Assembly: GCA_016176745.1 (NCBI GenBank)
Contig: JACOWO010000060.1
Span: 1 to 19,693, forward strand
Direction: 5' to 3'
DNA length: 19,693 bases
Origin: Nitrosopumilales archaeon
GTDB taxonomy: Archaea; Thermoproteota; Nitrososphaeria; Nitrososphaerales; Nitrosopumilaceae
This document shows positions 1 to 6,452 of the stretch, one piece after another; position 1 is the first letter of the stretch; each line of letters begins with the position of its first letter. The translations under genes were made by a program, and so were the position numbers. The notes beneath the pieces are model-generated. The model ran no database searches, was not told the origin of the DNA, and worked only from the letters and a program-made list of their open reading frames with translations.

Positions 1-30
1 AAACAAAAGTTAGCTAGTTTTTAAAATTTT

Positions 31-54
31 CTCATTCTCGTATTATAGAATGAG
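31..54. promoter_or_regulatory. Palindromic operator upstream of first wHTH gene
   Basis: A perfect 8-bp inverted repeat, CTCATTCT at 31-38 and AGAATGAG at 47-54, is separated by 8 nt. It lies 15 nt upstream of the TATA box at 70-77. Nearly the same palindrome with the same 8-nt spacer occurs at 784-805 upstream of phnD. Position and symmetry suggest a dimeric regulator binding site, plausibly for one of the neighbouring winged-helix proteins. That assignment is inference. Confidence 0.65.
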
Positions 55-69
55 CACGTCTTAGCATTA

Positions 70-77
70 TTTAAATA
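70..77 (+). promoter_or_regulatory. TATA box for first wHTH gene
   Basis: TTTAAATA matches the archaeal TATA consensus. It starts 32 nt upstream of the ATG at 102, so transcription would begin at or within a few bases of the start codon, giving a leaderless message. A nearer ATG at 91 is out of frame and hits a stop after eight codons. Confidence 0.6.
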
Positions 78-101
78 ACAAAGAAACGAGATGGTAACAA
101 A

Positions 102-431
102 ATGGGACGACGACTGACACTTCCTCAATTAAAAAAATACGATATTACACAACGAGTTATTGAAGAATTGGCTGATGCAGAATCAAGAACAATCGTATTT
201 TCAATAATAAAAAAGGGTAGAACTGCAGCAGAGATTGCAGAAAAATATAAAATTCCACTTAGCTCAGTGTACAAAAAACTAACTGATCTTGAAGAATTAA
301 CCCTTGTTGAAGTGGAACGATGGCTTATTTCTGACAAGGGCCGTAGATTCAAAGTCTATCGTAGTAGGATAAGTAAGGCAGACATCAGCATCAAAAAGCC
401 AGAACCAATGCTCAATTTGGCACCAAATTAA
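102..431 (+). CDS. Small winged-helix transcriptional regulator (paralog 1)
   Basis: A 109-aa protein consisting of little more than a winged helix-turn-helix domain. The HTH spans roughly residues 20-70: AAEIAEKY is the first HTH helix, IPLSSVYKKLTDLEEL the recognition helix, and a beta wing follows around residues 70-95. It has no ligand-binding or membrane domain, so it probably acts as a dimer on DNA. It is clearly paralogous to the genes at 447 and 4108 (minus), sharing the YDI-Q-IIEELADAESRTI block with the latter. It is followed 15 nt downstream by the second paralog, so the two are probably co-transcribed. A palindromic site and a TATA box precede it, which suggests autoregulation. 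The wHTH call is firm; the target genes, probably phnDCE, are inferred from context. Confidence 0.85.
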   Translation: MGRRLTLPQLKKYDITQRVIEELADAESRTIVFSIIKKGRTAAEIAEKYKIPLSSVYKKLTDLEELTLVEVERWLISDKGRRFKVYRSRISKADISIKKPEPMLNLAPN

Positions 432-446
432 TCTGACGTGGTTTTA

Positions 447-779
447 ATGTCAAAGACAAACATAATCCAACTAAGTGAGTTTGATGTAACTCAAAAAATC
501 ATTGAATCTCTAACAAATGTTTGCACAAGAGCAGTATTGTTTGCCATCAAAGATGAGGCAAAAGATGCCACAAAAATCTCAGAAGATCTTAGTATTTCTC
601 AATCAACAGTATACAAAACACTTTCACAACTGGAAGAATTGGCACTAATCGAAGTTAACAAATTCATTTTTTCTGGTGGCAAAAAGATCAAGATGTACAA
701 AAGTAGAATTGCTCAAGTAAATATTTTGATAAAGGATACAGAGCCTGTCTTGGAATTATATCCTAATACGACGGTCTAA
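447..779 (+). CDS. Small winged-helix transcriptional regulator (paralog 2)
   Basis: A 110-aa winged-helix protein beginning MSKTNIIQLSEFDVTQ. I chose the ATG at 447 over the in-frame GTG at 438 because the N-terminus then lines up with the two paralogs, where the Tyr/Phe-Asp pair falls at residues 12-14. The HTH is visible as ATKISEDLSISQSTVYKTLSQLEEL at about residues 44-68, followed by a basic wing rich in Lys, Gly and Arg. It is more diverged than the genes at 102 and 4108, which resemble each other more. It ends 5 nt before the palindrome that precedes phnD. The family assignment is clear and the regulated pathway is inferred from position only. Confidence 0.85.
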   Translation: MSKTNIIQLSEFDVTQKIIESLTNVCTRAVLFAIKDEAKDATKISEDLSISQSTVYKTLSQLEELALIEVNKFIFSGGKKIKMYKSRIAQVNILIKDTEPVLELYPNTTV

Positions 780-783
780 GATA

Positions 784-805
784 TCATTCTAATAATGTAG
801 AATGA
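784..805. promoter_or_regulatory. Palindromic operator upstream of phnD
   Basis: TCATTCT at 784-790 and AGAATGA at 799-805 form a perfect 7-bp inverted repeat with an 8-nt spacer. Arms and spacing match the site at 31-54; only the spacer sequence differs. It lies 9 nt upstream of the TATA-like TTAAATA at 815-821. Two matching sites in front of a regulator operon and a transporter operon make a shared operator likely. Which protein binds is not shown by the sequence. Confidence 0.7.
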
Positions 806-814
806 CCTTGCTAA

Positions 815-821
815 TTAAATA
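815..821 (+). promoter_or_regulatory. TATA box of phnDCE operon
   Basis: TTAAATA begins 29 nt upstream of the phnD ATG at 844, the spacing expected for a leaderless archaeal transcript. The palindrome at 784-805 sits directly upstream, where a bound protein could act on TFB/TBP recruitment. Confidence 0.55.
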
Positions 822-843
822 ACGATGTTTTACAAACCACGAC

Positions 844-1815
844 ATGAACAAGCTCTATGCAATAATACCTGCAATATTAGCTGCTGGAATAGGCATAGGA
901 TTTGGAATATTTGTAGCTACAGACAGTACAAGCTCACAAACAGAATCAGCGCCAATAGATGCAAAGACTGTTGTTACACTTGCTATACAGCCAACAGCAT
1001 CTGCAGTGGATATAGAATCTCAAGCAAAAGATCTTGAGCAATTCTTGGAAGAAAAAACAGGATATGATGTGCAGATATACATTCCAACATCATATGCTGG
1101 CACAGTTGAGGCCTTGAGATTTGGAAAGGCAGACCTTGCATTTATGAGTGCATGGCCATCATATCTTGCTGTTCAGAAAGCCGGCGCAACACTTGATCTT
1201 GCAGAAGTAAGAGAAGTTGTAATAGGCGAAGATCTTGTATCAGAAACTTACTATTTCTCGTATTGGGTAGTACCAAAGGACTCACCATACAACACACTTG
1301 AGGATCTTAAAGGCAAAAAGGCAGCATTCCCTAGTCCTCTATCAACATCAGGTTATGTAACACCAATGAAAAGTCTAGTAGAACTAGGTCTTGTAACAGT
1401 TGAGAGTGGCAAAGAGATTGATCCAAAAACATACTTTTCTGATGTTGTCTTTGCTGGCGGCTATGGTCAAGCATGGGAAGCGCTAAAGGCCAATACAGTA
1501 GATGTCAGTATAATTGCTGGTGATGTAAGTGAAAAGCTCTATCATGAAGTGCGAGACAATACCAAAGTAATACACGAACAGGGACCTATACCATCACATG
1601 GTGTTGTTTTTAGCAAAGACGTTGACCCACAGGTAAAGAATAACATAAAAAACGCTTTACTTGAAATTGGCAAAGATGATCAGAGCAAGCAGATAATGAG
1701 AAAACTTGTATCTGCAATATTTGTAGGATTTAGAGAGACCAGTGCTGACCAGCATCTTAGCAATCTCAAATCCGCATTAGAAATAACGGGTCTAAAGTAC
1801 ACAGAGAAAGTATAA
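844..1815 (+). CDS. phnD: Phosphonate/phosphite/phosphate ABC transporter, substrate-binding protein (PhnD-type)
   Basis: A 323-aa extracytoplasmic solute-binding protein of the PhnD family. Residues 5-27 are a hydrophobic N-terminal segment that probably serves as a membrane anchor, followed by a Ser/Thr-rich linker to about residue 42. The mature domain has features typical of PhnD: the VEALRFGKADLAFMSAWP stretch around residues 83-100, the LEDLKGKKAAFPSPLSTSGY ligand-loop region around 150-170, and a GGYGQAWEAL motif near 200. It captures phosphonate, phosphite or phosphate outside the cell and delivers it to PhnE. Which ligand is used cannot be told from sequence alone. It is the first gene of phnD-phnC-phnE, and its stop codon overlaps the phnC start by one base (TAATG). 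A palindromic operator lies upstream. Confidence 0.9.
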   Translation: MNKLYAIIPAILAAGIGIGFGIFVATDSTSSQTESAPIDAKTVVTLAIQPTASAVDIESQAKDLEQFLEEKTGYDVQIYIPTSYAGTVEALRFGKADLAFMSAWPSYLAVQKAGATLDLAEVREVVIGEDLVSETYYFSYWVVPKDSPYNTLEDLKGKKAAFPSPLSTSGYVTPMKSLVELGLVTVESGKEIDPKTYFSDVVFAGGYGQAWEALKANTVDVSIIAGDVSEKLYHEVRDNTKVIHEQGPIPSHGVVFSKDVDPQVKNNIKNALLEIGKDDQSKQIMRKLVSAIFVGFRETSADQHLSNLKSALEITGLKYTEKV

Positions 1816-2549
1816 TGGAAAAAAACGCTGACAACGTTCTTAGCATGAACAATGTCCGCTTTGCAATCAACGGAAGAGAAATTCTTAGAAGTGTTTCATT
1901 AGATGTAAAGAAGGGTAATGCAGTAACAATAATGGGACCAAATGGAGCGGGTAAAACAACGCTTATAAAAATTGCACTTGGTCTTTTGCAGCCAACAAAA
2001 GGCGAACTCTATTTTTTGGGAAAAATAGATCTTGATAAAGAAAGACGAAAACTTCTTGGTTACATACCTCAGAATCTGGGGCTAGTTAATGAATTGAGTG
2101 TTTTTTCAAATATTATGATGGGCGCATTAAGAAGGATGCCGCGCTGGCGCTCAATTACAGGCATGTATCCAAGCCAACTTGTTGATGAGGTTTATGAATT
2201 AATGTATACACTAAAGGTAACTGGTCTAAAAGATACAAAAATAAAAAATCTGAGTGGTGGAGAAAAACAGCGAGTGGCAATAGCAAGGACACTCATTCAG
2301 AAACCATCTATGATTCTTGCAGATGAAATGACTGCAAGTCTTGACTTTAAGGCCGCAGTTGCAGTCATGGACATATTCAGTGAGATAAGAGAAAAAATTG
2401 GAATAACATTACTTATGACTCATCATAATCCAGACATATCAAAAAAGTATAGTGATACAATCTTCATTATGAATAATGGCAGAATTGAAAATTGTATCTT
2501 ATCAAAGGATATCGATAAAGATACACTGGTAAGGCTTTATGACAATTAA
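1815..2549 (+). CDS. phnC: Phosphonate ABC transporter ATP-binding protein (PhnC-type)
   Basis: A 244-aa ABC ATPase with all expected motifs. Walker A is GPNGAGKT at residues 41-48, the Q-loop Gln is near 86, the signature LSGGEKQR is at 146-153, Walker B is MILADE at 166-171, and the H-loop His lies in MTHH at about 203. It would power uptake of the ligand delivered by the neighbouring binding protein and works on the cytoplasmic face of PhnE. It overlaps phnD by 1 nt and phnE by 11 nt, so translational coupling is likely. The role as PhnC rather than another ABC ATPase rests on gene order, which is strong here. Confidence 0.9.
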   Translation: MEKNADNVLSMNNVRFAINGREILRSVSLDVKKGNAVTIMGPNGAGKTTLIKIALGLLQPTKGELYFLGKIDLDKERRKLLGYIPQNLGLVNELSVFSNIMMGALRRMPRWRSITGMYPSQLVDEVYELMYTLKVTGLKDTKIKNLSGGEKQRVAIARTLIQKPSMILADEMTASLDFKAAVAVMDIFSEIREKIGITLLMTHHNPDISKKYSDTIFIMNNGRIENCILSKDIDKDTLVRLYDN

Positions 2550-3297
2550 TCGTTTTCAATACACTTGGCTTGTACTATTGCTGATAATAGTAGGAAGTTC
2601 AATACATTTAGGCTTTAACCCTTTGTCAATTATTGGTGATGCAAACAACTCACTTGTAGTACTTCAGGAGCTGCTTGCAGTTGATTTTAGTGTTGCAGAT
2701 AAGGTATTCTTTTCACTTATTGAGACACTTGAGATGGCAGTGATTGGATCAAGTATAGGCTTTGGTCTATCTATACCTGCAGCATTACTCGCAGCAAGAA
2801 ACATCTCGCCTCTTTTCATCAGTACTATCTTTCGTGGAATATTGGGAATTCTCTGGTCAATTCCTCCACTTTTATGGGCAATACTACTTGTTGTAGTAGT
2901 TGGCCTTGGACCAACTGCGGGAATTTTTGCAATAGCACTCTATATCATGGGTTTAGGGGGTAAATATCTATACGAGATTTATGAGTCACAGAATCTTTCC
3001 GCATATGATACAATGAATGTACTTGGAGCTACAAGATTACAGATAGCAAAGTATGTGACTATCCCAGAAGCACTTCCATACATAAGCAACCAGTACCTCT
3101 TTTTGTTATCATACAGCATAAGAGAGTCATCAATTCTTGGACTGGTCGGAGCTGGCGGGATAGGCTTTTACATAATACACCACCTCGAAAGTCTAAACTA
3201 TGGAAAAGCAGCACCATTTATTCTCGCAATATTGTTTGTAACACTTGCCATGGACTACATCAGTACAAGATTACGAAAAAGACTCGTACACCAGTAA
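2539..3297 (+). CDS. phnE: Phosphonate ABC transporter permease (PhnE-type)
   Basis: A 252-aa integral membrane permease with about six hydrophobic segments. A cytoplasmic EAA-type loop around residues 160-182 carries DTMNVLGATRLQIAKY followed by TIPEALP, the site that contacts the ATPase. The segment ESSILGLVGAGGIG downstream of it is typical of PhnE-class permeases. Only one permease is encoded, so the channel is presumably a homodimer. The start overlaps the end of phnC by 11 nt. No phosphonate-degrading genes (C-P lyase, phosphonatase) follow; the next genes are on the other strand. The operon may therefore serve inorganic phosphate or phosphite as well as phosphonates. Confidence 0.9.
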   Translation: MTINRFQYTWLVLLLIIVGSSIHLGFNPLSIIGDANNSLVVLQELLAVDFSVADKVFFSLIETLEMAVIGSSIGFGLSIPAALLAARNISPLFISTIFRGILGILWSIPPLLWAILLVVVVGLGPTAGIFAIALYIMGLGGKYLYEIYESQNLSAYDTMNVLGATRLQIAKYVTIPEALPYISNQYLFLLSYSIRESSILGLVGAGGIGFYIIHHLESLNYGKAAPFILAILFVTLAMDYISTRLRKRLVHQ

Positions 3298-3314
3298 TTT
3301 ATTATCAAATGCTT

Positions 3315-3533
3315 TTACAATTTCTGAGTTATTTTGTCCCGAGTTAAATCTACTAATTCTTCTCTTCGTAACTCCCAAAACGCATTATTGCCACATGATG
3401 CTGCTGGTGGAAATCTGCTGAACTTTTCTACTTGAATTATTTCATCATGTTTTTGCATGCACAAACTATCATCTGTATGTTTTATGAAAACATAAAAACC
3501 AGGAATTGGGCATAACATTCCTGTTTTATACAT
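3315..3533 (-). CDS. 72-aa YjzC-like small protein
   Basis: A 72-aa protein starting MYKTGMLCPIPGFY. The pattern YKTG-x3-P-x2-G-x-Y, then an FPP motif (residues 41-43), a CG pair (47-48) and a WEL segment (53-55) recalls short bacterial and archaeal YjzC-like proteins that bring Cys/His residues together. I took the ATG at 3533, which lies 1 nt after the stop codon of the upstream gene; the longer open frame to 3662 overlaps that gene and has no family-like residues. Together the two genes look like an operon. Function unknown. The family resemblance is from memory and moderate. Confidence 0.6.
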   Translation of the reverse strand: MYKTGMLCPIPGFYVFIKHTDDSLCMQKHDEIIQVEKFSRFPPAASCGNNAFWELRREELVDLTRDKITQKL

Positions 3534-3534
3534 G

Positions 3535-3846
3535 CTAATTTTTTGACAACAGCGAGAGAACAGGCATGGCATCCCACTGATACAGATAACAATCAAGTAC
3601 ACCTGAGCAAGCGTTACCATATTTTGATAAAACGTTCTTTGCTTCTTGCTCTGTGGCTTCAAAGACTGTCATTGCCGTTTTGTTGTCATTAAATGGACCT
3701 GACCACATTATTCTTCCTGCAGAATGCCATTCATCAATCAAGTTTTCGATTTGTGGCGTTATGCGATTCAAATCCTGTTCTTGAGTATTTTCTTTTAAAA
3801 CACTCACAAGAACCCATGGCGTTTTAATAATTTCTGTCTGTGACAT
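3535..3846 (-). CDS. YCII-like dimeric alpha-beta barrel protein
   Basis: A 103-aa protein with the pattern of the YCII/dimeric alpha-beta barrel fold. An N-terminal beta strand (WVLVSVL) leads to a helix, then HSAGRIMWSGPF with its strand-turn-strand, then an acidic helix containing EATEQEAKNVLSKYG. The GPF turn followed by a TAMTVFEA strand is typical of YCII proteins. Such proteins are often small enzymes or binding proteins of uncertain substrate, so I assign no reaction. Its stop is 1 nt from the start of the next gene. An AT-rich TATA-like stretch lies just upstream at about 3850-3865, read on the minus strand. Confidence 0.6.
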   Translation of the reverse strand: MSQTEIIKTPWVLVSVLKENTQEQDLNRITPQIENLIDEWHSAGRIMWSGPFNDNKTAMTVFEATEQEAKNVLSKYGNACSGVLDCYLYQWDAMPVLSLLSKN

Positions 3847-4107
3847 GAAAAATGATTTATTTAATAAAAATTAAGACTACTGTTCATTTTATTATGATGT
3901 TTTATGATCTTGGAATTACAAGTATTCTTAATAGGAATTTTTCAGTACAATTCTTTGGTCTTTGCATGATCAGTTTACCAAGATCCACATGCTTGCATAG
4001 ATCAAGTCATGGCAAGTCCAGCCAGAAGCTACACTTGGCTTCATTTACGTACAAATTGCTATTGGCGTAGAGAAAAAGCTTGATTTAGCCGTGACTAAAT
4101 TTTTCCT
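3847..4107. other. Intergenic region with a possible 24-aa sORF
   Basis: This 261-nt stretch separates a minus-strand operon from the tail of the third wHTH gene. I see no known RNA gene. On the plus strand an ATG at 4009 opens a 24-codon frame ending at 4083. It encodes a Trp/Arg/Cys-containing peptide (MASPARSYTW at the start, NCYWRREKA at the end), and the frame is open upstream to 3970 without another ATG. No convincing TATA box precedes it. It may be a real micro-ORF, a gene remnant or chance. Confidence 0.25.
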
Positions 4108-4437
4108 TTAATTTGAGCTCAGATATAGTGTAGGCATTGAACTTTGTATACTTATTCTTGCCATGCTAATCCTACTTTTGAAAAATTTGATTCTTTTTCC
4201 ACGATCTGTACTCCAATACTTGTCTACATAAACAAGGGAAAGTTTCTCTAAATTGTTTAATTTATTGTAAACAGTACTAATTGGAATCTTGCACAAATGT
4301 GATAATTCTTCGGCAGTTCGTGTCTTTCTAACAAGCGAAAAAAGAATCGTTCTTGATTCTGCATCAGCCAATTCATCAATAATTTTCTGTGCTATATCAT
4401 ATTTTGCAAGCTGAATAATTGTAGGTTTTTTCTTCAC
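4108..4437 (-). CDS. Small winged-helix transcriptional regulator (paralog 3)
   Basis: A 109-aa winged-helix protein, closest in sequence to the gene at 102: both have a YDI-Q-II-ELADAESRTI block and end in a short tail with conserved Pro and Leu. The HTH lies around residues 40-68 (TAEELSHLCKIPISTVYNKL), with a basic wing after it. It starts with GTG at 4437. The TATA-like TTATAATTTAAG at 4455-4466, read on the minus strand, sits 18-29 nt upstream and supports this start. A weak palindrome further upstream resembles a degenerate version of the operator at 31-54. It is probably a duplicated member of the same regulator set, placed on the far side of phnDCE. Confidence 0.85.
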   Translation of the reverse strand: MKKKPTIIQLAKYDIAQKIIDELADAESRTILFSLVRKTRTAEELSHLCKIPISTVYNKLNNLEKLSLVYVDKYWSTDRGKRIKFFKSRISMARISIQSSMPTLYLSSN

Positions 4438-4454
4438 TCTTTCTTTTTTATTTT

Positions 4455-4500
4455 TTATAATTTAAGAAAAATGTTAATTCCAGATTCATGTTATAAGAAT
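4455..4500 (-). promoter_or_regulatory. Promoter region of third wHTH gene, with degenerate palindrome
   Basis: Read on the minus strand, CTTAAATTATAA (4455-4466) is a TATA-like element. Upstream of it, ATTC at 4484-4487 and GAAT at 4497-4500 form a short inverted repeat with a 9-nt spacer. The two strong operators have the same ATTC/GAAT core with a 10-nt spacer, so this may be a weakened site. The match is poor and may be chance. Confidence 0.3.
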
Positions 4501-4600
4501 AGAGAATATGTAAATATAGTATGTTTGATAGAACTAAAGAAAAACATTTTTTCAGCATAAGATATATCTAATTTTCATGCCCACTAATAGACATTCTATT

Positions 4601-4609
4601 TTTATTTAA
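4601..4609 (+). promoter_or_regulatory. TATA box that shifts the start of the next gene
   Basis: TTTATTTAA ends only 2 nt before the first possible ATG at 4612, too close for that codon to be transcribed from this promoter. Transcription about 25-30 nt downstream would start at the in-frame ATG codons at 4630 and 4633, which I therefore prefer. Confidence 0.5.
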
Positions 4610-4629
4610 CTATGGTAAACCGATCATTG

Positions 4630-5103
4630 ATGATGAAATATTTGCTCTTGATTTTTTTGATGGTTTTCCTTATTCCGCAAACTCCACTATATGCAGATGA
4701 ATCAAAATACATGTTAAACACTGATGATCAAACATTTGAGATAGTATATTCTCTTGATGGCCAAGTAATTGCCATGGCAATTGATCATGAATTAAATTCA
4801 TTATTAATCGGCATAACTGAGGTAAACGATTCTACTTTTCAAATTACACTTCCACAAAATTTGATCTCAGCAGAAAATAATGAATTTGCAGTTCTAATAG
4901 ATCAAATAGAAGTTGATTATGATATATCCACACAAGATAATGCAGCTGTATTACACTTTTTTGTTCCTGCAGACTCGCAAGAAATCGAGATTATAGGAAC
5001 ACAAGTCATTCCTGAATTTCCACTAGGAGTACTAGTGGTATTTGCTTCAATGATTGTAGTTGTGACACTTGTGACAAAAATAGGCAAATTCAGAATCAGG
5101 TAA
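4630..5103 (+). CDS. Secreted/surface protein with PEF-type C-terminal sorting signal
   Basis: About 157 aa. The N-terminus (MMKYLLLIFLMVFLIPQTPLYA) is a Sec signal peptide with a likely cut after the Tyr-Ala at about residue 22. The central region, roughly residues 25-125, alternates short hydrophobic and polar stretches and looks like a beta-sandwich. The C-terminus has IPEFP, a hydrophobic segment (about 20 residues) and a basic tail (KIGKFRIR). This tripartite end matches PEF/PEFG-CTERM signals processed by archaeosortases, so the protein is likely anchored at the cell surface. The longest open frame begins at 4612, but the TATA position favours 4630 or 4633. It ends 8 nt inside the convergent purP gene. 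No enzymatic domain recognised. Confidence 0.7.
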   Translation: MMKYLLLIFLMVFLIPQTPLYADESKYMLNTDDQTFEIVYSLDGQVIAMAIDHELNSLLIGITEVNDSTFQITLPQNLISAENNEFAVLIDQIEVDYDISTQDNAAVLHFFVPADSQEIEIIGTQVIPEFPLGVLVVFASMIVVVTLVTKIGKFRIR

Positions 5104-6121
5104 CTATCTTTTCTATCTGGTTTGCTTTTTCTGCCTCTTTTACTTCACGTGCGATTCTTCTTCCCATGCTCATTGGTTCGTCATAAATCAAGGTAGTATA
5201 TGGAGAACCGTCCATGTAGAGATTGGTTCCAGCAACAATTCTTGCAGAAAACTCGAATGTTCTGAAATTTGCGTTTTCATCATAAACTCCTTCTATGCAA
5301 AAAGGACCATTCATGCCAGGAGGTACTAGATTTTTTGATGCTAAAACAAACTCTTCGCCCATTGAATACACTTTATCCAACAATGATTCGCGTAAAACCA
5401 TAGGACTGTTTCCAATTATATTAAACGATGGAACATTGTCAATATCTAATTGTTCTTGCGCAGGAATTCTAGCTAGTCCTTCAATATCTGACTCGTGTCG
5501 TTGATCAATTCCAAAAAATTCTATTTCCTCTTTTAGTGGAGAGTAAAAATATTGCAAATATGCTAAAACACCTGAGATATATTCTTGTAGATAAAGATCA
5601 GAATCTCCTTTTATGACCCCTTGTTTGATTAGTTTGTCACGTTTTTTCTTGTAATCTTTTTCATTTGTTGTAAGAAAATACCCTTTTCCACCTGCTGCTC
5701 CATGTCTTTTTGCAATAACTAATCTATCAATTTCTTTTGGACTAGAGATTGTTTTTGGTACATCAAAGTTTGCTTGTCGCATTAGTTTTTCTTTTAATGC
5801 ACGATCAGACTCCCATTTCAAAATGTACTTGTTTCCAAAAATTGGTGTCTTGATTGATTCGATATCTTTTGAGCTCATTTGTGCAATCAATGTGCCATGT
5901 GGTACAAGTATTGCATTGTTTTTTTCAAGAAGTGATGTACATTTATTGTCTAAAATATCTGCAAATGAATCAACTAAGACAAGCTCATCAATAAAACCAA
6001 ATCTACGATATAGTTTTTCGCGTTTTTTTTCAGAAACCAGGATTGTTTTTAGACCCTCCTCTTTTGCGCCTTTTAGAACTTGTAGGGCGCAATGTGAACC
6101 CAAGGTAGCTATTGCGGCCAA
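5096..6121 (-). CDS. purP: PurP-type formate-dependent FAICAR synthetase (ATP-grasp)
   Basis: A 341-aa ATP-grasp enzyme. PurP joins formate to AICAR using ATP to give FAICAR in archaeal purine synthesis, replacing the folate-dependent PurH step. The N-terminal ATLGSHCALQVLKGAKEEG block, HGAAGGKGYF near residues 150-159, LQEYISG around 190, the NGPFCIEG segment and FEFSARIVAGTN near the end are family hallmarks. The start is a TTG at 6121. An in-frame stop lies 24 nt upstream and no ATG or GTG falls between, so the protein begins directly at the first beta strand, without the roughly 15-20-residue extension some homologs have. No Shine-Dalgarno site is evident. It is probably co-transcribed with the 70-aa gene 29 nt upstream. 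Archaea carry PurP paralogs, so exact activity is not certain. Confidence 0.85.
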   Translation of the reverse strand: MAAIATLGSHCALQVLKGAKEEGLKTILVSEKKREKLYRRFGFIDELVLVDSFADILDNKCTSLLEKNNAILVPHGTLIAQMSSKDIESIKTPIFGNKYILKWESDRALKEKLMRQANFDVPKTISSPKEIDRLVIAKRHGAAGGKGYFLTTNEKDYKKKRDKLIKQGVIKGDSDLYLQEYISGVLAYLQYFYSPLKEEIEFFGIDQRHESDIEGLARIPAQEQLDIDNVPSFNIIGNSPMVLRESLLDKVYSMGEEFVLASKNLVPPGMNGPFCIEGVYDENANFRTFEFSARIVAGTNLYMDGSPYTTLIYDEPMSMGRRIAREVKEAEKANQIEKIVT

Positions 6122-6150
6122 AGCGATACAAAAGCTAGGAAATCAACGTC

Positions 6151-6363
6151 TTAAGAAGGTTGCAAATGAGCACCTGAAACATACTCGAATACTTCATCGA
6201 TTAACTGAATTGAGATAGTAGATTTTAGGTCTTCAGGAACAGATTTTAGGATAAAATCAATCATTGACTGGTTTTGAGGAATTTTGCCTTGTTCATTATG
6301 AATAGAATATACTGCTATTGCGTTTGAAATTGCCGCTATTGCTTTTTCTCTTTTTTCTAGCAT
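6151..6363 (-). CDS. 70-aa helical protein of unknown function upstream of purP
   Basis: A 70-aa, largely helical protein beginning MLEKREKAIAAISNAIAVYS and ending near a His-Leu-Gln-Pro-Ser tail. I do not recognise the family. It is divergent from aspS, has an AT-rich promoter-like stretch 20-35 nt upstream on the minus strand, and precedes purP by 29 nt on the same strand, so the two are likely one transcript. Regular heptad-like spacing of Leu, Ile and Val and the absence of a signal peptide suggest a soluble cytoplasmic protein. Confidence 0.6.
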   Translation of the reverse strand: MLEKREKAIAAISNAIAVYSIHNEQGKIPQNQSMIDFILKSVPEDLKSTISIQLIDEVFEYVSGAHLQPS

Positions 6364-6418
6364 AAATTAACCGTCAAATTGTAATAATTTGTACTTTTTT
6401 AACTAAAAACAAAGGAAA

Positions 6419-6425
6419 TTAAATA
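6419..6425 (+). promoter_or_regulatory. TATA box of aspS-gatCAB operon
   Basis: TTAAATA starts 34 nt upstream of the aspS ATG at 6453, so the leader would be only a few bases. The ATG at 6443 between them is out of frame and soon meets a stop. Confidence 0.5.
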
Positions 6426-6452
6426 CAGTGAATTTTTCAACTATGTCAAGCT

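Noticed and set aside
3534..3662. Upstream extension of the 72-aa YjzC-like frame
   Set aside because: It overlaps the YCII-like gene and lacks family character; the MYKTG start at 3533 fits the family and adjoins the upstream stop.
3852..4070. 72-codon plus-strand open frame
   Set aside because: Composition looks random, it has no SD or well-placed TATA, and it overlaps the alternative micro-ORF frame; no family features.
4591..4597. ACATTCT as a half operator upstream of the surface-protein gene
   Set aside because: There is no matching right arm at the 8-nt spacing; a single 6-mer is expected by chance in AT-rich DNA.
5823..6218. 131-codon plus-strand open frame
   Set aside because: Opposite to purP and the 70-aa gene, with no recognisable motif; shadow.
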